From NCBI RefSeq assembly GCF_002741015.1, contig NZ_CP016616.1, forward strand, positions 293,501-357,500: a stretch of 64,000 nucleotides of DNA. Direction: 5' to 3'. Source of the DNA: Microvirga ossetica (GTDB taxonomy: Bacteria > Pseudomonadota > Alphaproteobacteria > Rhizobiales > Beijerinckiaceae). A program made the translations under genes and the position numbers. Below the pieces are notes generated by a model that searched no databases, was not told the origin of the DNA, and saw only the letters and a program-made list of their open reading frames with translations. Below, piece after piece: positions 25,680-34,593 of the stretch; the first letter of the stretch is position 1, and each line of letters opens with the position of its first letter.

Positions 25680-26684
25680 TCAGGGCGCCGCGTCGATCGA
25701 CAGGCGCCCTTCGTGGATGGCGTGGCAGGCCACTCCCCCGATCAGCGGCGGAATTTCGGCCCGGCAGCGATCGTTCGCGAAAGGACAGCGCGGGTTGAAG
25801 GTGCAGCCGGTGGGCGGATTGATCGGGTTCGGGATCTCGCCCTTCACGGGGATGCGCTGGCGACCGGTCATGCCCACGTCCGGCACCGCATCGAGGAGCA
25901 TGCGGGTATAGGGGTGCTTGGGCTGCGCGAAAAGCTCGCGGCCGTGGGAGATCTCGACGATCCGGCCGAGATACATCACGCCGATGCGGCTCGCCATGTG
26001 GCGCACCACGGCGAGGTTGTGGCTGATGAACAGATAGGTCAGGCCGAGCCGGTCCTGCAAATCGCGCATCAGGTTCAGGATCTGCGCCTGCACGGAGACG
26101 TCGAGGGCCGAGGTCGGCTCGTCGCAGACGATGAACTCCGCGTTGGACGCAAGCGCGCGGGCGATGGCGATGCGCTGGCGCTGACCGCCGGAGAACTCGT
26201 GCGGATACTTCTTGCCGTCCGCCGGATGCAGGCCGACCAGCGACAGCAATTCGCCGACGCGGGCGGTGATGTCCTTCTCGCCGTCGATCAGGCGGAAGGC
26301 GCGGATCGGCTCGGCGACGATGCGGTCCACCTGCCAGCGCGGATTGAGACTCGCGTAGGGATCCTGGAAGATCATCTGGATGCGCCGCCTGAGGCGCTGG
26401 CGCTCAGTGATATCGGCCCTGCTCGACATCGACACGCCGTCGATCGACACCTCACCGCCGGAGGGCGGCAGCAGACCGACCACCATGCGCGCCACCGTCG
26501 ACTTGCCGGAGCCGGATTCGCCCACGAGCGCGAAGGTCTCGCCCCTGTCGATGGCGAAGGATACGCCATCGACCGCCTTCAGATACTGCTTCTCGCCGCC
26601 TTCCAGCACCCTGTTGAGCCATGGCTTGGAGACGTCGAAGACGCGGCGCAGGTCTTTGACTTCGACAAAAGGACGCTCGGTCAC
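25680..26684 (-). CDS. dppF: Peptide ABC transporter ATP-binding protein (DppF/OppF-like)
   Basis: A 334-residue ATPase energising a peptide importer at the inner membrane. Walker A GESGSGKST, signature FSGGQRQRIAIARAL and Walker B FIVCDEPTSALD are present. The C-terminal oligopeptide-transporter extension with its cysteine cluster (CTFNPRCPFANDRC) is characteristic of OppD/F pairs. The start is GTG 26684, overlapping the TGA of the upstream ATPase gene as GTGA, so the two are coupled. The longer open frame upstream lies inside the neighbouring gene. Confidence 0.92.
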   Translation of the reverse strand: MTERPFVEVKDLRRVFDVSKPWLNRVLEGGEKQYLKAVDGVSFAIDRGETFALVGESGSGKSTVARMVVGLLPPSGGEVSIDGVSMSSRADITERQRLRRRIQMIFQDPYASLNPRWQVDRIVAEPIRAFRLIDGEKDITARVGELLSLVGLHPADGKKYPHEFSGGQRQRIAIARALASNAEFIVCDEPTSALDVSVQAQILNLMRDLQDRLGLTYLFISHNLAVVRHMASRIGVMYLGRIVEISHGRELFAQPKHPYTRMLLDAVPDVGMTGRQRIPVKGEIPNPINPPTGCTFNPRCPFANDRCRAEIPPLIGGVACHAIHEGRLSIDAAP

Positions 26685-27691
26685 GCGACGGCCTCCGACC
26701 GGACGTTGGATTGATCGTAAAGATGGCAGGCGACGCGATGCTCGCTGCGCTGGACCGGTTCCGGCCGCTCGACGCGGCAGCGGTCGAAGACATAAGGGCA
26801 GCGCGGGTTGAAGGCGCAGCCGGGCGGAATGGCAGACAGGCGCGGCATGGAGCCCGGGATCTGCACGAGGCGCGCCGCATCGCTTTCGAGCGAAGGAATC
26901 GCGCCCATGAGGCCCTTGGCGTAAGGGTGCAGCGGGTTCTGCACCACGTCGCGCACGGGCCCGATTTCCGCGATGCGGCCGGCATACATCACGGCCACCC
27001 TGTCCGCGGTCTCGGCGATAACGCCCATGTCGTGGGTGACCAGCATGATCGCCGTTCCGTGCTCGCGTCCGAGCCGTTTCAGGAGCGCGATGATCTGCGC
27101 CTGCACCGAGACGTCGAGCGCCGTCGTCGGCTCGTCGGCAATGATGAGCTCCGGCTCGGCGCACAAGGCCAATGCGATCACCACGCGCTGGCGCATGCCG
27201 CCGGAGAACTCGTGCGGATAGCTGTCGATGCGCCTCTCCGGCGCGGGAATGCCAACTTCGGTCAGAAGTTCGATGGCGCGCTTGCGGGCGCCCGAGGCGG
27301 AAAGACCAGTATGGGTGCGGATGGTCTCGATCAGCTGCTCGCTGATCCGGAACAGCGGATTGAGGCTGGTCAGCGGGTCCTGGAAGATCATGCCGATGCG
27401 CTTGCCGCGCACCTTTCGCATCTCGTCCGGCGGCAGGTTGTCGATGCGACGTCCCGACAGCCTGATCTCGCCACCGGCGATCCGCCCGGGCGGATCGATG
27501 AGGCCGATCACCGCCGAACCCGTTACGGACTTGCCGGCACCGGATTCGCCCACGACGCCGAGCACCTCGCCCTTGGCGATGTCGAAGGAGATACCGTCGA
27601 TGGCCTTCAGAATCCCGCGCCGCGTGACGAACTCGACGCGCAGGTCCCGGACGGAGAGGACTGGTTCTGTCATGACAGTTTTCTCTCTCAT
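26681..27691 (-). CDS. dppD: Peptide ABC transporter ATP-binding protein (DppD/OppD-like)
   Basis: A 336-residue ATPase partner of DppF. Walker A GESGAGKSVTG, signature FSGGMRQRVVIALAL, Walker B LIIADEPTTALD, and the C-terminal cysteine-containing extension (CAFNPRCPYVFDRC) are visible. ATG 27691 overlaps the permease stop as ATGA; an internal ATG at 27673 (MTEPVLS) is an alternative start. Together with DppF it forms the asymmetric ATPase pair typical of di/oligopeptide importers. Confidence 0.92.
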   Translation of the reverse strand: MREKTVMTEPVLSVRDLRVEFVTRRGILKAIDGISFDIAKGEVLGVVGESGAGKSVTGSAVIGLIDPPGRIAGGEIRLSGRRIDNLPPDEMRKVRGKRIGMIFQDPLTSLNPLFRISEQLIETIRTHTGLSASGARKRAIELLTEVGIPAPERRIDSYPHEFSGGMRQRVVIALALCAEPELIIADEPTTALDVSVQAQIIALLKRLGREHGTAIMLVTHDMGVIAETADRVAVMYAGRIAEIGPVRDVVQNPLHPYAKGLMGAIPSLESDAARLVQIPGSMPRLSAIPPGCAFNPRCPYVFDRCRVERPEPVQRSEHRVACHLYDQSNVRSEAVA

Positions 27692-28638
27692 CGCAGCTTC
27701 GGATTGAGCGCGTCGCGCAGCCAGTCGCCGACGAGGTTGATGGCGAGCACGAGGAGCGCCAGCGCGATGCCCGGGAAGGCGACGATCCACCATTCGCCGG
27801 AGAACAGGTAGTTGTTGCCGATGCGGATCAGTGTGCCGAGCGACGGCATGGTCTCCGGCATGCCGGTGCCGAGGAAGGACAGGGTCGCCTCGGTGATGAT
27901 CGCCAGCGCCAGGTTGATGGTGGCGATGACGAGCACGGGTCCGAGCACATTGGGCAGGACGTGCCGGAACATGATGACCGGCGCCGGCAGGCCGATGAGG
28001 CGGGCTGCGGCGATGTAATCCTTGTTCTTCTCCACCATCACCGAGCCGCGCACGGTGCGCGCATATTGCACCCAGAAGCTCAGGCCGATGGAGAAGACGA
28101 GCACAGAGAGCGTCGTCGCGCCGTCGAGCTGGCCGCCGAGCACGGACTTGACCACGCCGTCGACGAGAAGCGCGATCAGGATCGCCGGAAAGGTCAGCTG
28201 CACGTCGGCGATGCGCATGATGACCGCATCGACGCTGCCGCCGACATAGCCGGCGATCAGGCCGAGCGTGATGCCGAGGGTCGCCGAGAAGGCGACCCCG
28301 AGGAAGCCGACGGCGAGCGAGATCCGCAGACCGTAGAGAATGGCCGAGAAGATGTCGCGGCCCTGCTCGTCGGTGCCGAGCATGAAGGGCATCTGGCCTT
28401 CCGCGTCCCAGATCGGCGGCAGGCGGCTGTTCATCAGCTCGAGCTGCGCGGGATCGAACGGATCCTGCGGTGAGAGAAGGCCGGCCAGGACCGCCGCCGC
28501 CATGAACATTGCGGTCAGGAAGGCCGCGGCCATGGTTAGCTTGGATCGCTTGAAGCTCGCCCAGACGTCGCTGTCGAGGAACCGGCCGCCCCAGGTCGTC
28601 GGTTGGGAGGCCTGCACCGCTTCGATTGCTTCTGCCAT
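27688..28638 (-). CDS. dppC: Peptide ABC transporter permease (DppC-like)
   Basis: A 316-residue inner-membrane permease with a cytoplasmic N-terminal leader and about six transmembrane helices. The N-terminal OppC_N segment (SKLTMAAAFLTAMFMAAAVL) precedes the binding-protein-dependent transport domain, whose EAA coupling loop contains YIAAARLIGLPAPVIMFRH. It pairs with DppB to form the channel. Start ATG 28638 follows GAGGGGAAC. Ten bases separate it from the DppB stop. Confidence 0.92.
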   Translation of the reverse strand: MAEAIEAVQASQPTTWGGRFLDSDVWASFKRSKLTMAAAFLTAMFMAAAVLAGLLSPQDPFDPAQLELMNSRLPPIWDAEGQMPFMLGTDEQGRDIFSAILYGLRISLAVGFLGVAFSATLGITLGLIAGYVGGSVDAVIMRIADVQLTFPAILIALLVDGVVKSVLGGQLDGATTLSVLVFSIGLSFWVQYARTVRGSVMVEKNKDYIAAARLIGLPAPVIMFRHVLPNVLGPVLVIATINLALAIITEATLSFLGTGMPETMPSLGTLIRIGNNYLFSGEWWIVAFPGIALALLVLAINLVGDWLRDALNPKLR

Positions 28639-28648
28639 GTTCCCCTCC

Positions 28649-29629
28649 TCAGGCCGGCTGCCGGATGGACGTTCTCAGACGGGGATCGACGATCGTGTAG
28701 AGGATGTCGACGGCGAGATTGATCACGACGAAGATCAGCGCGACCAGCATGAGGTAGGCCGCCATGATCGGGATATCGACGTTCTGCACGGCCTGGACGA
28801 AGAGCAGACCCATGCCGGGCCACTGGAACACGGTCTCGGTGATGATGGCAAACGCGATCACCGAACCGAACTGCAGACCGACGACCGTGATGACCGGGAC
28901 CAGCGTGTTCTTGAGCGCGTGCCGGAAATGGACGGCGCGGGTGGTGAGCCCCCTCGCCCGCGCGAACTTGATGTAATCCGTGCGCAGCACTTCGAGCATC
29001 TCGGCGCGCACGAGACGCATGATCAGCGTCATCTGGAACAGGCCGAGCGTCACGGAGGGCATGATCAGCGCCTTGAGGCCCGATACGGTGAGAAGACCGG
29101 TCGTCCACCAGCCGAGGCGCACGGTGTCGCCGCGGCCGAAGGACGGGAGCCAGCCGAGCGTGACTGAGAACAGATAGATCAGCAGAATGCCGATCAGAAA
29201 GGTCGGGAGCGAGATGCCGATCAGCGAGATGGTCTGAAAGAGCTTCGCGAGCGCACTGTCGCGTTTCAGGCCGGAATAGACCCCCATCAGCACGCCGAAT
29301 CCGGTGGCGAAGAGCGTGGCGCAGATGGCGAGCTCGAGAGTGGCCGGCATGCGCTCCGCCAGAAGATCCGAAACGGGCTGCCGGAACTGATAGGAGATGC
29401 CGAAATTGCCCTGGGCGGCCTGCACGAGATAGCGCGCGAACTGCACGGGGACGGGGTCGTCGAGACCGAGGGAGCGACGCACCTGCTCGCGCTCGGCAGC
29501 GGGGGTATCGAGGGAGACGATCTGGTTAACCGGATCGCCGGCAAAGCGGAACATCGCAAAGGAAATGATCCCGACGGCCAGAAGAACGCCGATGGCCTGG
29601 AGGGCTCGTCGGATGATGAAAGCGAACAT
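28649..29629 (-). CDS. dppB: Peptide ABC transporter permease (DppB-like)
   Basis: A 326-residue permease with six transmembrane helices. The opening FIIRRALQAIGVLLAVGIIS and the coupling loop DYIKFARARGLTTRAVHFRH are diagnostic of DppB/OppB. ATG 29629 is chosen; a TTG two codons upstream is less likely. A transcription terminator lies between this gene and the upstream binding-protein gene, which would lower permease relative to binding-protein expression. Confidence 0.92.
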   Translation of the reverse strand: MFAFIIRRALQAIGVLLAVGIISFAMFRFAGDPVNQIVSLDTPAAEREQVRRSLGLDDPVPVQFARYLVQAAQGNFGISYQFRQPVSDLLAERMPATLELAICATLFATGFGVLMGVYSGLKRDSALAKLFQTISLIGISLPTFLIGILLIYLFSVTLGWLPSFGRGDTVRLGWWTTGLLTVSGLKALIMPSVTLGLFQMTLIMRLVRAEMLEVLRTDYIKFARARGLTTRAVHFRHALKNTLVPVITVVGLQFGSVIAFAIITETVFQWPGMGLLFVQAVQNVDIPIMAAYLMLVALIFVVINLAVDILYTIVDPRLRTSIRQPA

Positions 29630-29683
29630 GCACAATCTCTTGATCGCTTCGCCGCGGATGCACCATGCAGCCCGCGACGTTCG

Positions 29684-29717
29684 AAAAAATTGTCCCGGGC
29701 AGAGAACTGCCCGGGAC
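29684..29717 (-). terminator. Intercistronic terminator between binding-protein and permease genes
   Basis: A 10-bp perfect stem, GTCCCGGGCA against TGCCCGGGAC, with a 6-base loop. On the minus strand it is followed by ATTTTTT. It lies about 20 bp after the substrate-binding protein stop. Partial readthrough would supply the downstream membrane genes at lower levels. Confidence 0.8.
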
Positions 29718-29734
29718 GAGCGATCAGGCGCGGA

Positions 29735-31333
29735 CTATTCCTTCTTCTGCGCCCAGTAGAAGAGCACCTGGTTGTCGGCGCGCTGGACCATCGTCACCTT
29801 GTTGGAGACGCCCCAGGCAAGAGCCTGCTGGTGCAGCGGGATATAGCCGTACTCGTCGAAGGTGGTCTGGAAGGCTTCCTTGATCATCTGGTCGCGCTTT
29901 TCCTTGTTGCTCTCGACCAGGATCTTGTCGGTCAGCTCGTCATGCTGCTTGTTGCAGAAATTGCCGAGGTTCGACTCGCCGCGCGACGAATTGGGGTCGT
30001 TGCGGCAGCCTTCGATATCGAACAGCACGTTGTGGCTGTCGAAGGTGCCCGGCGTCCAGCCCAGCAGGTAGAACGAGGTGTTGTAATTGCCCGATTTCAG
30101 CACCTTGCCGAAGTACTGGGCCTTCGGCTGCGCCATCAGGTTCACTTTGACGCCGGCGCGGGCGAGCATGCCGACCACGGCCTGACAGATCGCCTCGTCA
30201 TTGACGTAGCGGTCGTTCGGGCAGTCCATTCCGACCTCGAAGCCGTTCGGGTAACCCGCATCGGCCAGGAGCTTCTTGGCTCCGTCGACGTCGTATTTCG
30301 GACGCACGAAATCACCTGCGCGGCTGAAGAGCTGCGGCGCAATCATCAAAGCCGCCGGCGTGGACATGCCGCGCATGACTCGGGACTTGATGGTCTCGAT
30401 ATCGATGGCCTTGTAGAAAGCCTCGCGCACGCGCTTGTCCTTGAACGGGTTCTTGCCCTTCACGTTCGAGAACAGAAGCTCGTCGCGGGTCTGGTCGAAG
30501 CCGAGGAAGATCGTGCGTAGCTCGGGGCCTGCCAGCACCTTGGCATTCGCCGTGCCGTTGACGCGCTGGACGTCTTGCAGCGGAACCGGCTCGATCACGT
30601 CCACTTCGCCGGAGAGCAATGCTGCGACGCGGGTGGCATCGGATGCGATCGGGGTGAACACGATCTCGTCGAGGTTATGTTCGACCTTGCCCCACCAATC
30701 CTTGTTGGGCTTGAAGACGGTCTTCACCCCCGGCTGGTGGCTTTCGATCTTGAACGGGCCGGTGCCGTTGGCGTTCAGGGAGGAGAAGCTCGGGGTCGTC
30801 GCGGCGGCCGGCGTCGGCGCGACGCTGTTGTTTGCCTCCGACCATTCCTTGTCCATGATGTACCAGGTATCCCACTGGGCATTCATGATCGGGTTCGGCG
30901 ACTTCAGCTTCACGTCGACGGTGTAGTCGTCGACCTTCACCCATTCGGAACCGCTCGGAACGCGGGTCTGGAAGTTCGACCCCGGAGCCCGCACGCGGGT
31001 GGCCGAGAAGATCACGTCGTCGGCGTTGAACGGGTTGCCGTTGTGGAACTTCACGTTCTTGCGCAGGAAGAGGCGCCAAGTCATGCCGTCTTCGCTGATT
31101 TCCCAGCGCTCGGCGAGACCGGGCTCGATGGCAAGATCCTTGCCACGCTTCGTCAGGCCCTCAAAGACGTGCCCGTGATGGGCGATCGTGGTGGTCTCGT
31201 TGAGGGTATAGGGATCGAGCGATTTGAGGTCGCCCTGGTTGGCATAGCGCAGGGTCACGGCCATCGCCGGTACGGCGGCGCCGGCCATGAGCGTCGCAAC
31301 CGTCGCGACAAGAAATTTCGAACGGATGGTCAT
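29735..31333 (-). CDS. dppA: Peptide ABC transporter substrate-binding protein (DppA/OppA-like)
   Basis: A 532-residue periplasmic binding protein of family SBP_bac_5. The signal peptide is MTIRSKFLVATVATLMAGAA (cut after AMA near residue 25). The family core VFEGLTKRGKDLAIEPGLAE and WRLFLRKNVKFHNGNPFNADD are the cluster-5 signature. It captures peptides or similar ligands for the DppBCDF importer; the actual substrate may be an acylated amino acid given the neighbouring deacylase. ATG 31333 with GAGGAG upstream begins the signal peptide. Confidence 0.92.
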   Translation of the reverse strand: MTIRSKFLVATVATLMAGAAVPAMAVTLRYANQGDLKSLDPYTLNETTTIAHHGHVFEGLTKRGKDLAIEPGLAERWEISEDGMTWRLFLRKNVKFHNGNPFNADDVIFSATRVRAPGSNFQTRVPSGSEWVKVDDYTVDVKLKSPNPIMNAQWDTWYIMDKEWSEANNSVAPTPAAATTPSFSSLNANGTGPFKIESHQPGVKTVFKPNKDWWGKVEHNLDEIVFTPIASDATRVAALLSGEVDVIEPVPLQDVQRVNGTANAKVLAGPELRTIFLGFDQTRDELLFSNVKGKNPFKDKRVREAFYKAIDIETIKSRVMRGMSTPAALMIAPQLFSRAGDFVRPKYDVDGAKKLLADAGYPNGFEVGMDCPNDRYVNDEAICQAVVGMLARAGVKVNLMAQPKAQYFGKVLKSGNYNTSFYLLGWTPGTFDSHNVLFDIEGCRNDPNSSRGESNLGNFCNKQHDELTDKILVESNKEKRDQMIKEAFQTTFDEYGYIPLHQQALAWGVSNKVTMVQRADNQVLFYWAQKKE

Positions 31334-31485
31334 CTGTGTCTTTCTCCTCTGGAAGCCCACGTCTGTGCGCGGTGTTCTTTCTTCTCGGAAGCCCGGATCA
31401 TTGCCGCGTTCCTTCCGCCGGGCATGAAGTTAGGCAGGAAAGTGGCCGACGGTCCAGCCCCGACTTGGGCCAACTTGCTCAGCAA

Positions 31486-32640
31486 TTAGGCACAGAGATC
31501 CCCGATCAGCCGGCGCAGGACCCGCTCGCCGGCTTCGAATTCGCCGATCTCGAGATATTCGTCCGGCTGATGCGCCTGGGCGATGTCCCCCGGCCCGCAG
31601 ACCACGGTCGACCAGCCGACCCGCTGGAACAGGCCGGCCTCCGTGCCGTAGGCGACCACATGTGTCCCGTTGTCGCCGGTGATCCGCCGCATCAGGCGCT
31701 CGGCGGCGCCCTCCGTTTCCGGCCTGAGTCCCGGAACCTCGGCGACCAGCTCGACCGCAACCCCGGTCTCAGGCGCGATCGCCTTCATCCGCGGCTCGAC
31801 GATATCGCGGATATAGGCCTTGTAGCGCTCCACGTAGTCGAGTGGGCTCTCGGTCGGGATGGCCCGGATGTCGGTGGAAAACCACGCCGAGGACGAGACC
31901 ACATTGGCGGCGCTGCCGCCCGCAACCACGCCGCAATGCAGCGTCGTATAGGGCGGCTCAAAAGGATCGTTGAGATCGGCCCGGCGACGGTTCTCCTCCA
32001 TCACGTCGTCGTGCCAGGCGATAAGGCGGGCGGCATTCATGACCGCGCTCACGCCCCGGTCGATTCGGCTCGAATGAACGGCATACCCTGTCACCTGCGT
32101 GCGCAGCTGCACCGAGGCCTTGTGGCCCGTGACGACCGCATGACGGGTCGGCTCGCCGACGATCACGGCGGATGGGGTCGGGACCGAACCCGCCATCTCG
32201 CGCACCATCGAGGGTGCGCCCCGGCAGGCGATCTCCTCGTCGTAGGACAGGGCGATGTGAACCGGCCGCTTGAGCGGCGCCCGCACCATCTCGGGCACCA
32301 GCGCCAGGACGAGAGCGTCGAAGCCTTTCATGTCGGCCGTACCGCGGCCGTAGAGGCGGCCGTTCTTCTCCGTGAGCGTCCAGGGATCGGTCGACCAGTT
32401 CTGGCCTTCCACCGGCACCACGTCCGTGTGGCCGGACAGCACGATTCCGCCTTCGACCTGCGGCCCGATGGTGGCGTAGAGATTGGCCTTGTCGCCCTCG
32501 GGGCTCATGACGAGCCGGCTCTCGACTCCCTGGCTTTGCAGCCACTCCTGGCAGAACCCGATGATATCGAGATTGCTGCTGGTCGAAACGCTCGGGAAGG
32601 CAATCAGACGCGCGAGCATTTCGCGGGGGGACAGGGACAT
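31486..32640 (-). CDS. argE: ArgE-type M20 deacylase (acetylornithine deacetylase family)
   Basis: A 384-residue zinc-dependent M20 metallohydrolase. Metal ligands and catalytic acids appear in VLSGHTDVVPVEG, YGRGTADMKGFDAL and SYDEEIACRGAPS. The dimerisation lid domain sits at about 180-290. Annotated family members remove acetyl from N-acetylornithine, but many are general N-acyl amino acid deacylases. Next to a peptide-type importer, an uptake-and-deacylation role is more likely than arginine synthesis (inference). ATG 32640 follows GGAGAAG; it lies 150 bp upstream of dppA in the same direction. Confidence 0.87.
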   Translation of the reverse strand: MSLSPREMLARLIAFPSVSTSSNLDIIGFCQEWLQSQGVESRLVMSPEGDKANLYATIGPQVEGGIVLSGHTDVVPVEGQNWSTDPWTLTEKNGRLYGRGTADMKGFDALVLALVPEMVRAPLKRPVHIALSYDEEIACRGAPSMVREMAGSVPTPSAVIVGEPTRHAVVTGHKASVQLRTQVTGYAVHSSRIDRGVSAVMNAARLIAWHDDVMEENRRRADLNDPFEPPYTTLHCGVVAGGSAANVVSSSAWFSTDIRAIPTESPLDYVERYKAYIRDIVEPRMKAIAPETGVAVELVAEVPGLRPETEGAAERLMRRITGDNGTHVVAYGTEAGLFQRVGWSTVVCGPGDIAQAHQPDEYLEIGEFEAGERVLRRLIGDLCA

Positions 32641-32876
32641 CGAGGTCTTCTCCTTGGTTGCGCCCGAGCATCCGATCCCATCGAACCTGCGGTCAAGCTG
32701 TTTTATCGGCGTCCTATCCGATCGCACCCGTTGACGGAGCAGACCGCGCACCATCATGATCGACCGCAGATAACGACGTACCTCGCCCAACGCGCTAGAA
32801 GGTCGAGACCGGCAAACTTCCGTATCGGAAACCGTCTTACTTTCGAATGCAAAGCCTCAGCCGAATGGACATCACC

Positions 32877-33848
32877 ATGACTGCCTTTGACGTGACGCTC
32901 TCTGACATCGAAGCGGCCCGCGACCGCGTCGCCGGACGCATCAGGCGGACGCCCGCCTTCGAGAGCACGGAAGTCTCGGCGCGTCTCGGTCGGCGCACGG
33001 CGCTGAAGATGGAGGCGCTGCAGCTCGCGGGATCGTTCAAGGTCCGCGGCGTCTTCAACAAGGTGCTGACGCTCAGCGAAGAAGAGCGCGGGCGCGGCCT
33101 CGTCACCGTCTCGGGCGGCAATCACGCCATCGCGGTCGGGCGGGTCGCCGGAACCCTCGGCCTCGATGCGCTCGTGCTGATGCCGAAGGTGACGCCCCGG
33201 TTCAACATTGAGCTGACCACGAAATACGGCGCCCGGGTGGAGCTCTGCGACGATGCTTCGGAAGCCTTCGCGAAGGCGGAGGAATACCAGAACCGCGGCC
33301 GGCTCTTCGTCCACCCCTACGACGATCCGGCGATCATCGCCGGACACGGCACGCTCGGGCTCGAGTTCCTGGACGACATTCCCGACCTCACCCACGTCTT
33401 CGTGTCCATCGGCGGCGGCGGGTTCATGTCGGGCGTAGCATCCGCTCTCAAGGCCAAGCGTCCGTCCCTGACCGTGTACGGCGTCGAGACCACGGGCGCG
33501 CAGACCATGACGGAAGCCCTCAAGGCCGACCGGCCGGTCACGATCCGGCCGACTTCGATCGCCCGCACACTGGGCGCCCCGTTTGCCACGCACCGGACGC
33601 TCGCCGCCGCGAAGCTTTTCCTCAAGGAAATCGTTCTCGTCGAGGACGAACCGGCGATTGCGGACCTGAGCTGGATTCTTCAGACCGAGAAGCTGCTCTG
33701 CGAGCCGGCGGCAGCCTGCGTCCTCACCGCGGCCCAGAGAATCGCGCCGTCCTTGCCGGAAGACAGCGTGATCGGCCTCGTGCTGTGCGGCTCGAACGTA
33801 TCTCTGGACGACGTCGACGCCTGGCGGCGTCAGGACGCTGCGTCGTAG
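32877..33848 (+). CDS. Serine/threonine dehydratase-like PLP enzyme
   Basis: A 323-residue fold-type II PLP enzyme. The PLP lysine is in LAGSFKVRGVFN, the substrate-binding loop is VSGGNHAIA, and the glycine-rich phosphate cradle is IGGGGFMSGVA. It lacks the C-terminal ACT regulatory domain of biosynthetic IlvA, so a catabolic threonine/serine ammonia-lyase or related dehydratase is likely. Such enzymes release reactive enamines that RidA hydrolyses, and a ridA gene lies in the same cluster. ATG 32877 is preferred; ATGs at 32865 and 32847 are in frame. Divergent from the ArgE-like gene. Confidence 0.85.
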   Translation: MTAFDVTLSDIEAARDRVAGRIRRTPAFESTEVSARLGRRTALKMEALQLAGSFKVRGVFNKVLTLSEEERGRGLVTVSGGNHAIAVGRVAGTLGLDALVLMPKVTPRFNIELTTKYGARVELCDDASEAFAKAEEYQNRGRLFVHPYDDPAIIAGHGTLGLEFLDDIPDLTHVFVSIGGGGFMSGVASALKAKRPSLTVYGVETTGAQTMTEALKADRPVTIRPTSIARTLGAPFATHRTLAAAKLFLKEIVLVEDEPAIADLSWILQTEKLLCEPAAACVLTAAQRIAPSLPEDSVIGLVLCGSNVSLDDVDAWRRQDAAS

Positions 33849-33968
33849 GAGCATGGGGCGGGAGACCTATTCTTCTCCCGGGCGCCGATGGCGTCTCCGA
33901 CCCATCCTCAAACGGTTCCAGATGGCGGAGTGTGCTTTATCCCCAAAATCACGCATGATGACGAAGCT

Positions 33969-34199
33969 TCACCGCGCGCTCGCCTTCATCGAGGTGCGTT
34001 CGGCGTCCTCGAGCTTCTCCAGCAGCATCGCCAGGTGGCGGGGATGCTCCTCCTTGAGGACATCGGCATACATCCCCTTCAGAAAATGCCCGACCATCGA
34101 GGCAGTATGGCTTGGCGGGAGTTCAAGAGTATTGGGGAGCCGCAGCCCCCGGAAATGTTGATCTTCGATCGCCACGGCGAGGCTCCGTTTGCCCGCCAT
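33969..34199 (-). CDS. Small protein with NepR-like helix (putative)
   Basis: A protein of about 76 residues. Its C-terminal 45 residues (VGHFLKGMYADVLKEEHPRH and LAMLLEKLEDAE) align in spacing with NepR anti-sigma factors: G-x-x-L-R-x-x-Y-x-D-V, then E-x-x-P and LL-x-x-L. NepR binds the EcfG sigma factor and the PhyR anti-anti-sigma factor in the general stress response of Alphaproteobacteria. No ecfG or phyR lies nearby, so this would be an orphan paralogue. The start is uncertain (ATG 34199, TTG 34223, or ATG near 34097). Resemblance is by eye only. Confidence 0.5.
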   Translation of the reverse strand: MAGKRSLAVAIEDQHFRGLRLPNTLELPPSHTASMVGHFLKGMYADVLKEEHPRHLAMLLEKLEDAERTSMKASAR

Positions 34200-34263
34200 T
34201 CCCCTTGTCCGTTGGTGAGCCAACCCGCTCGAGCAGATCGGGTTTCAGCGTAGCTGCCAGATC

Positions 34264-34509
34264 TCAGTCATTGGATTTGCCGGCGGCTTTCCTGAGAGCG
34301 GCATTGATGCGGTCCTGCCACCCCGGTCCACCCTCCTGGAAGAACTCGAGCACATCCTGGTCGATGCGCAGGGCGACGGTCTCCTTCACGCCTGGGATCG
34401 CGGCAGCTTTTGGCGGTCCCTCGACGGGCTTCGCCGCTGGCTTCCTGAAAACGGCCTCGGCAGCCTTCATCGGATCGCTCGGACGCCTTCCGCCTGGTGG
34501 TCTGGACAT
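34264..34509 (-). CDS. BrnA-type antitoxin family protein without adjacent BrnT
   Basis: An 81-residue protein. The C-terminal part (VALRIDQDVLEFFQEGGPGW then QDRINAALRKAA) matches the ribbon-helix-helix of BrnA antitoxins. Normally BrnA is encoded directly after the toxin BrnT, and together they repress their promoter. Here about 460 bp upstream of this gene contain no toxin frame, so it is an orphan and may serve as a stand-alone repressor. ATG 34509 has GGAGAG six bases upstream; the longer frame from 34563 is less likely. Confidence 0.75.
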   Translation of the reverse strand: MSRPPGGRRPSDPMKAAEAVFRKPAAKPVEGPPKAAAIPGVKETVALRIDQDVLEFFQEGGPGWQDRINAALRKAAGKSND

Positions 34510-34593
34510 CACTTCTCTCCCCAACCTGTCCTGCCGTGGGCTCTTCACGCCTTCGTCAGACATCCAACCTAGCGGAATGAGGCAATCGTCGCA

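Noticed and set aside
33859..33880. Terminator hairpin (CGGGAGA/TCTCCCG) after the dehydratase gene
   Set aside because: Only seven base pairs and no T tract on either strand.
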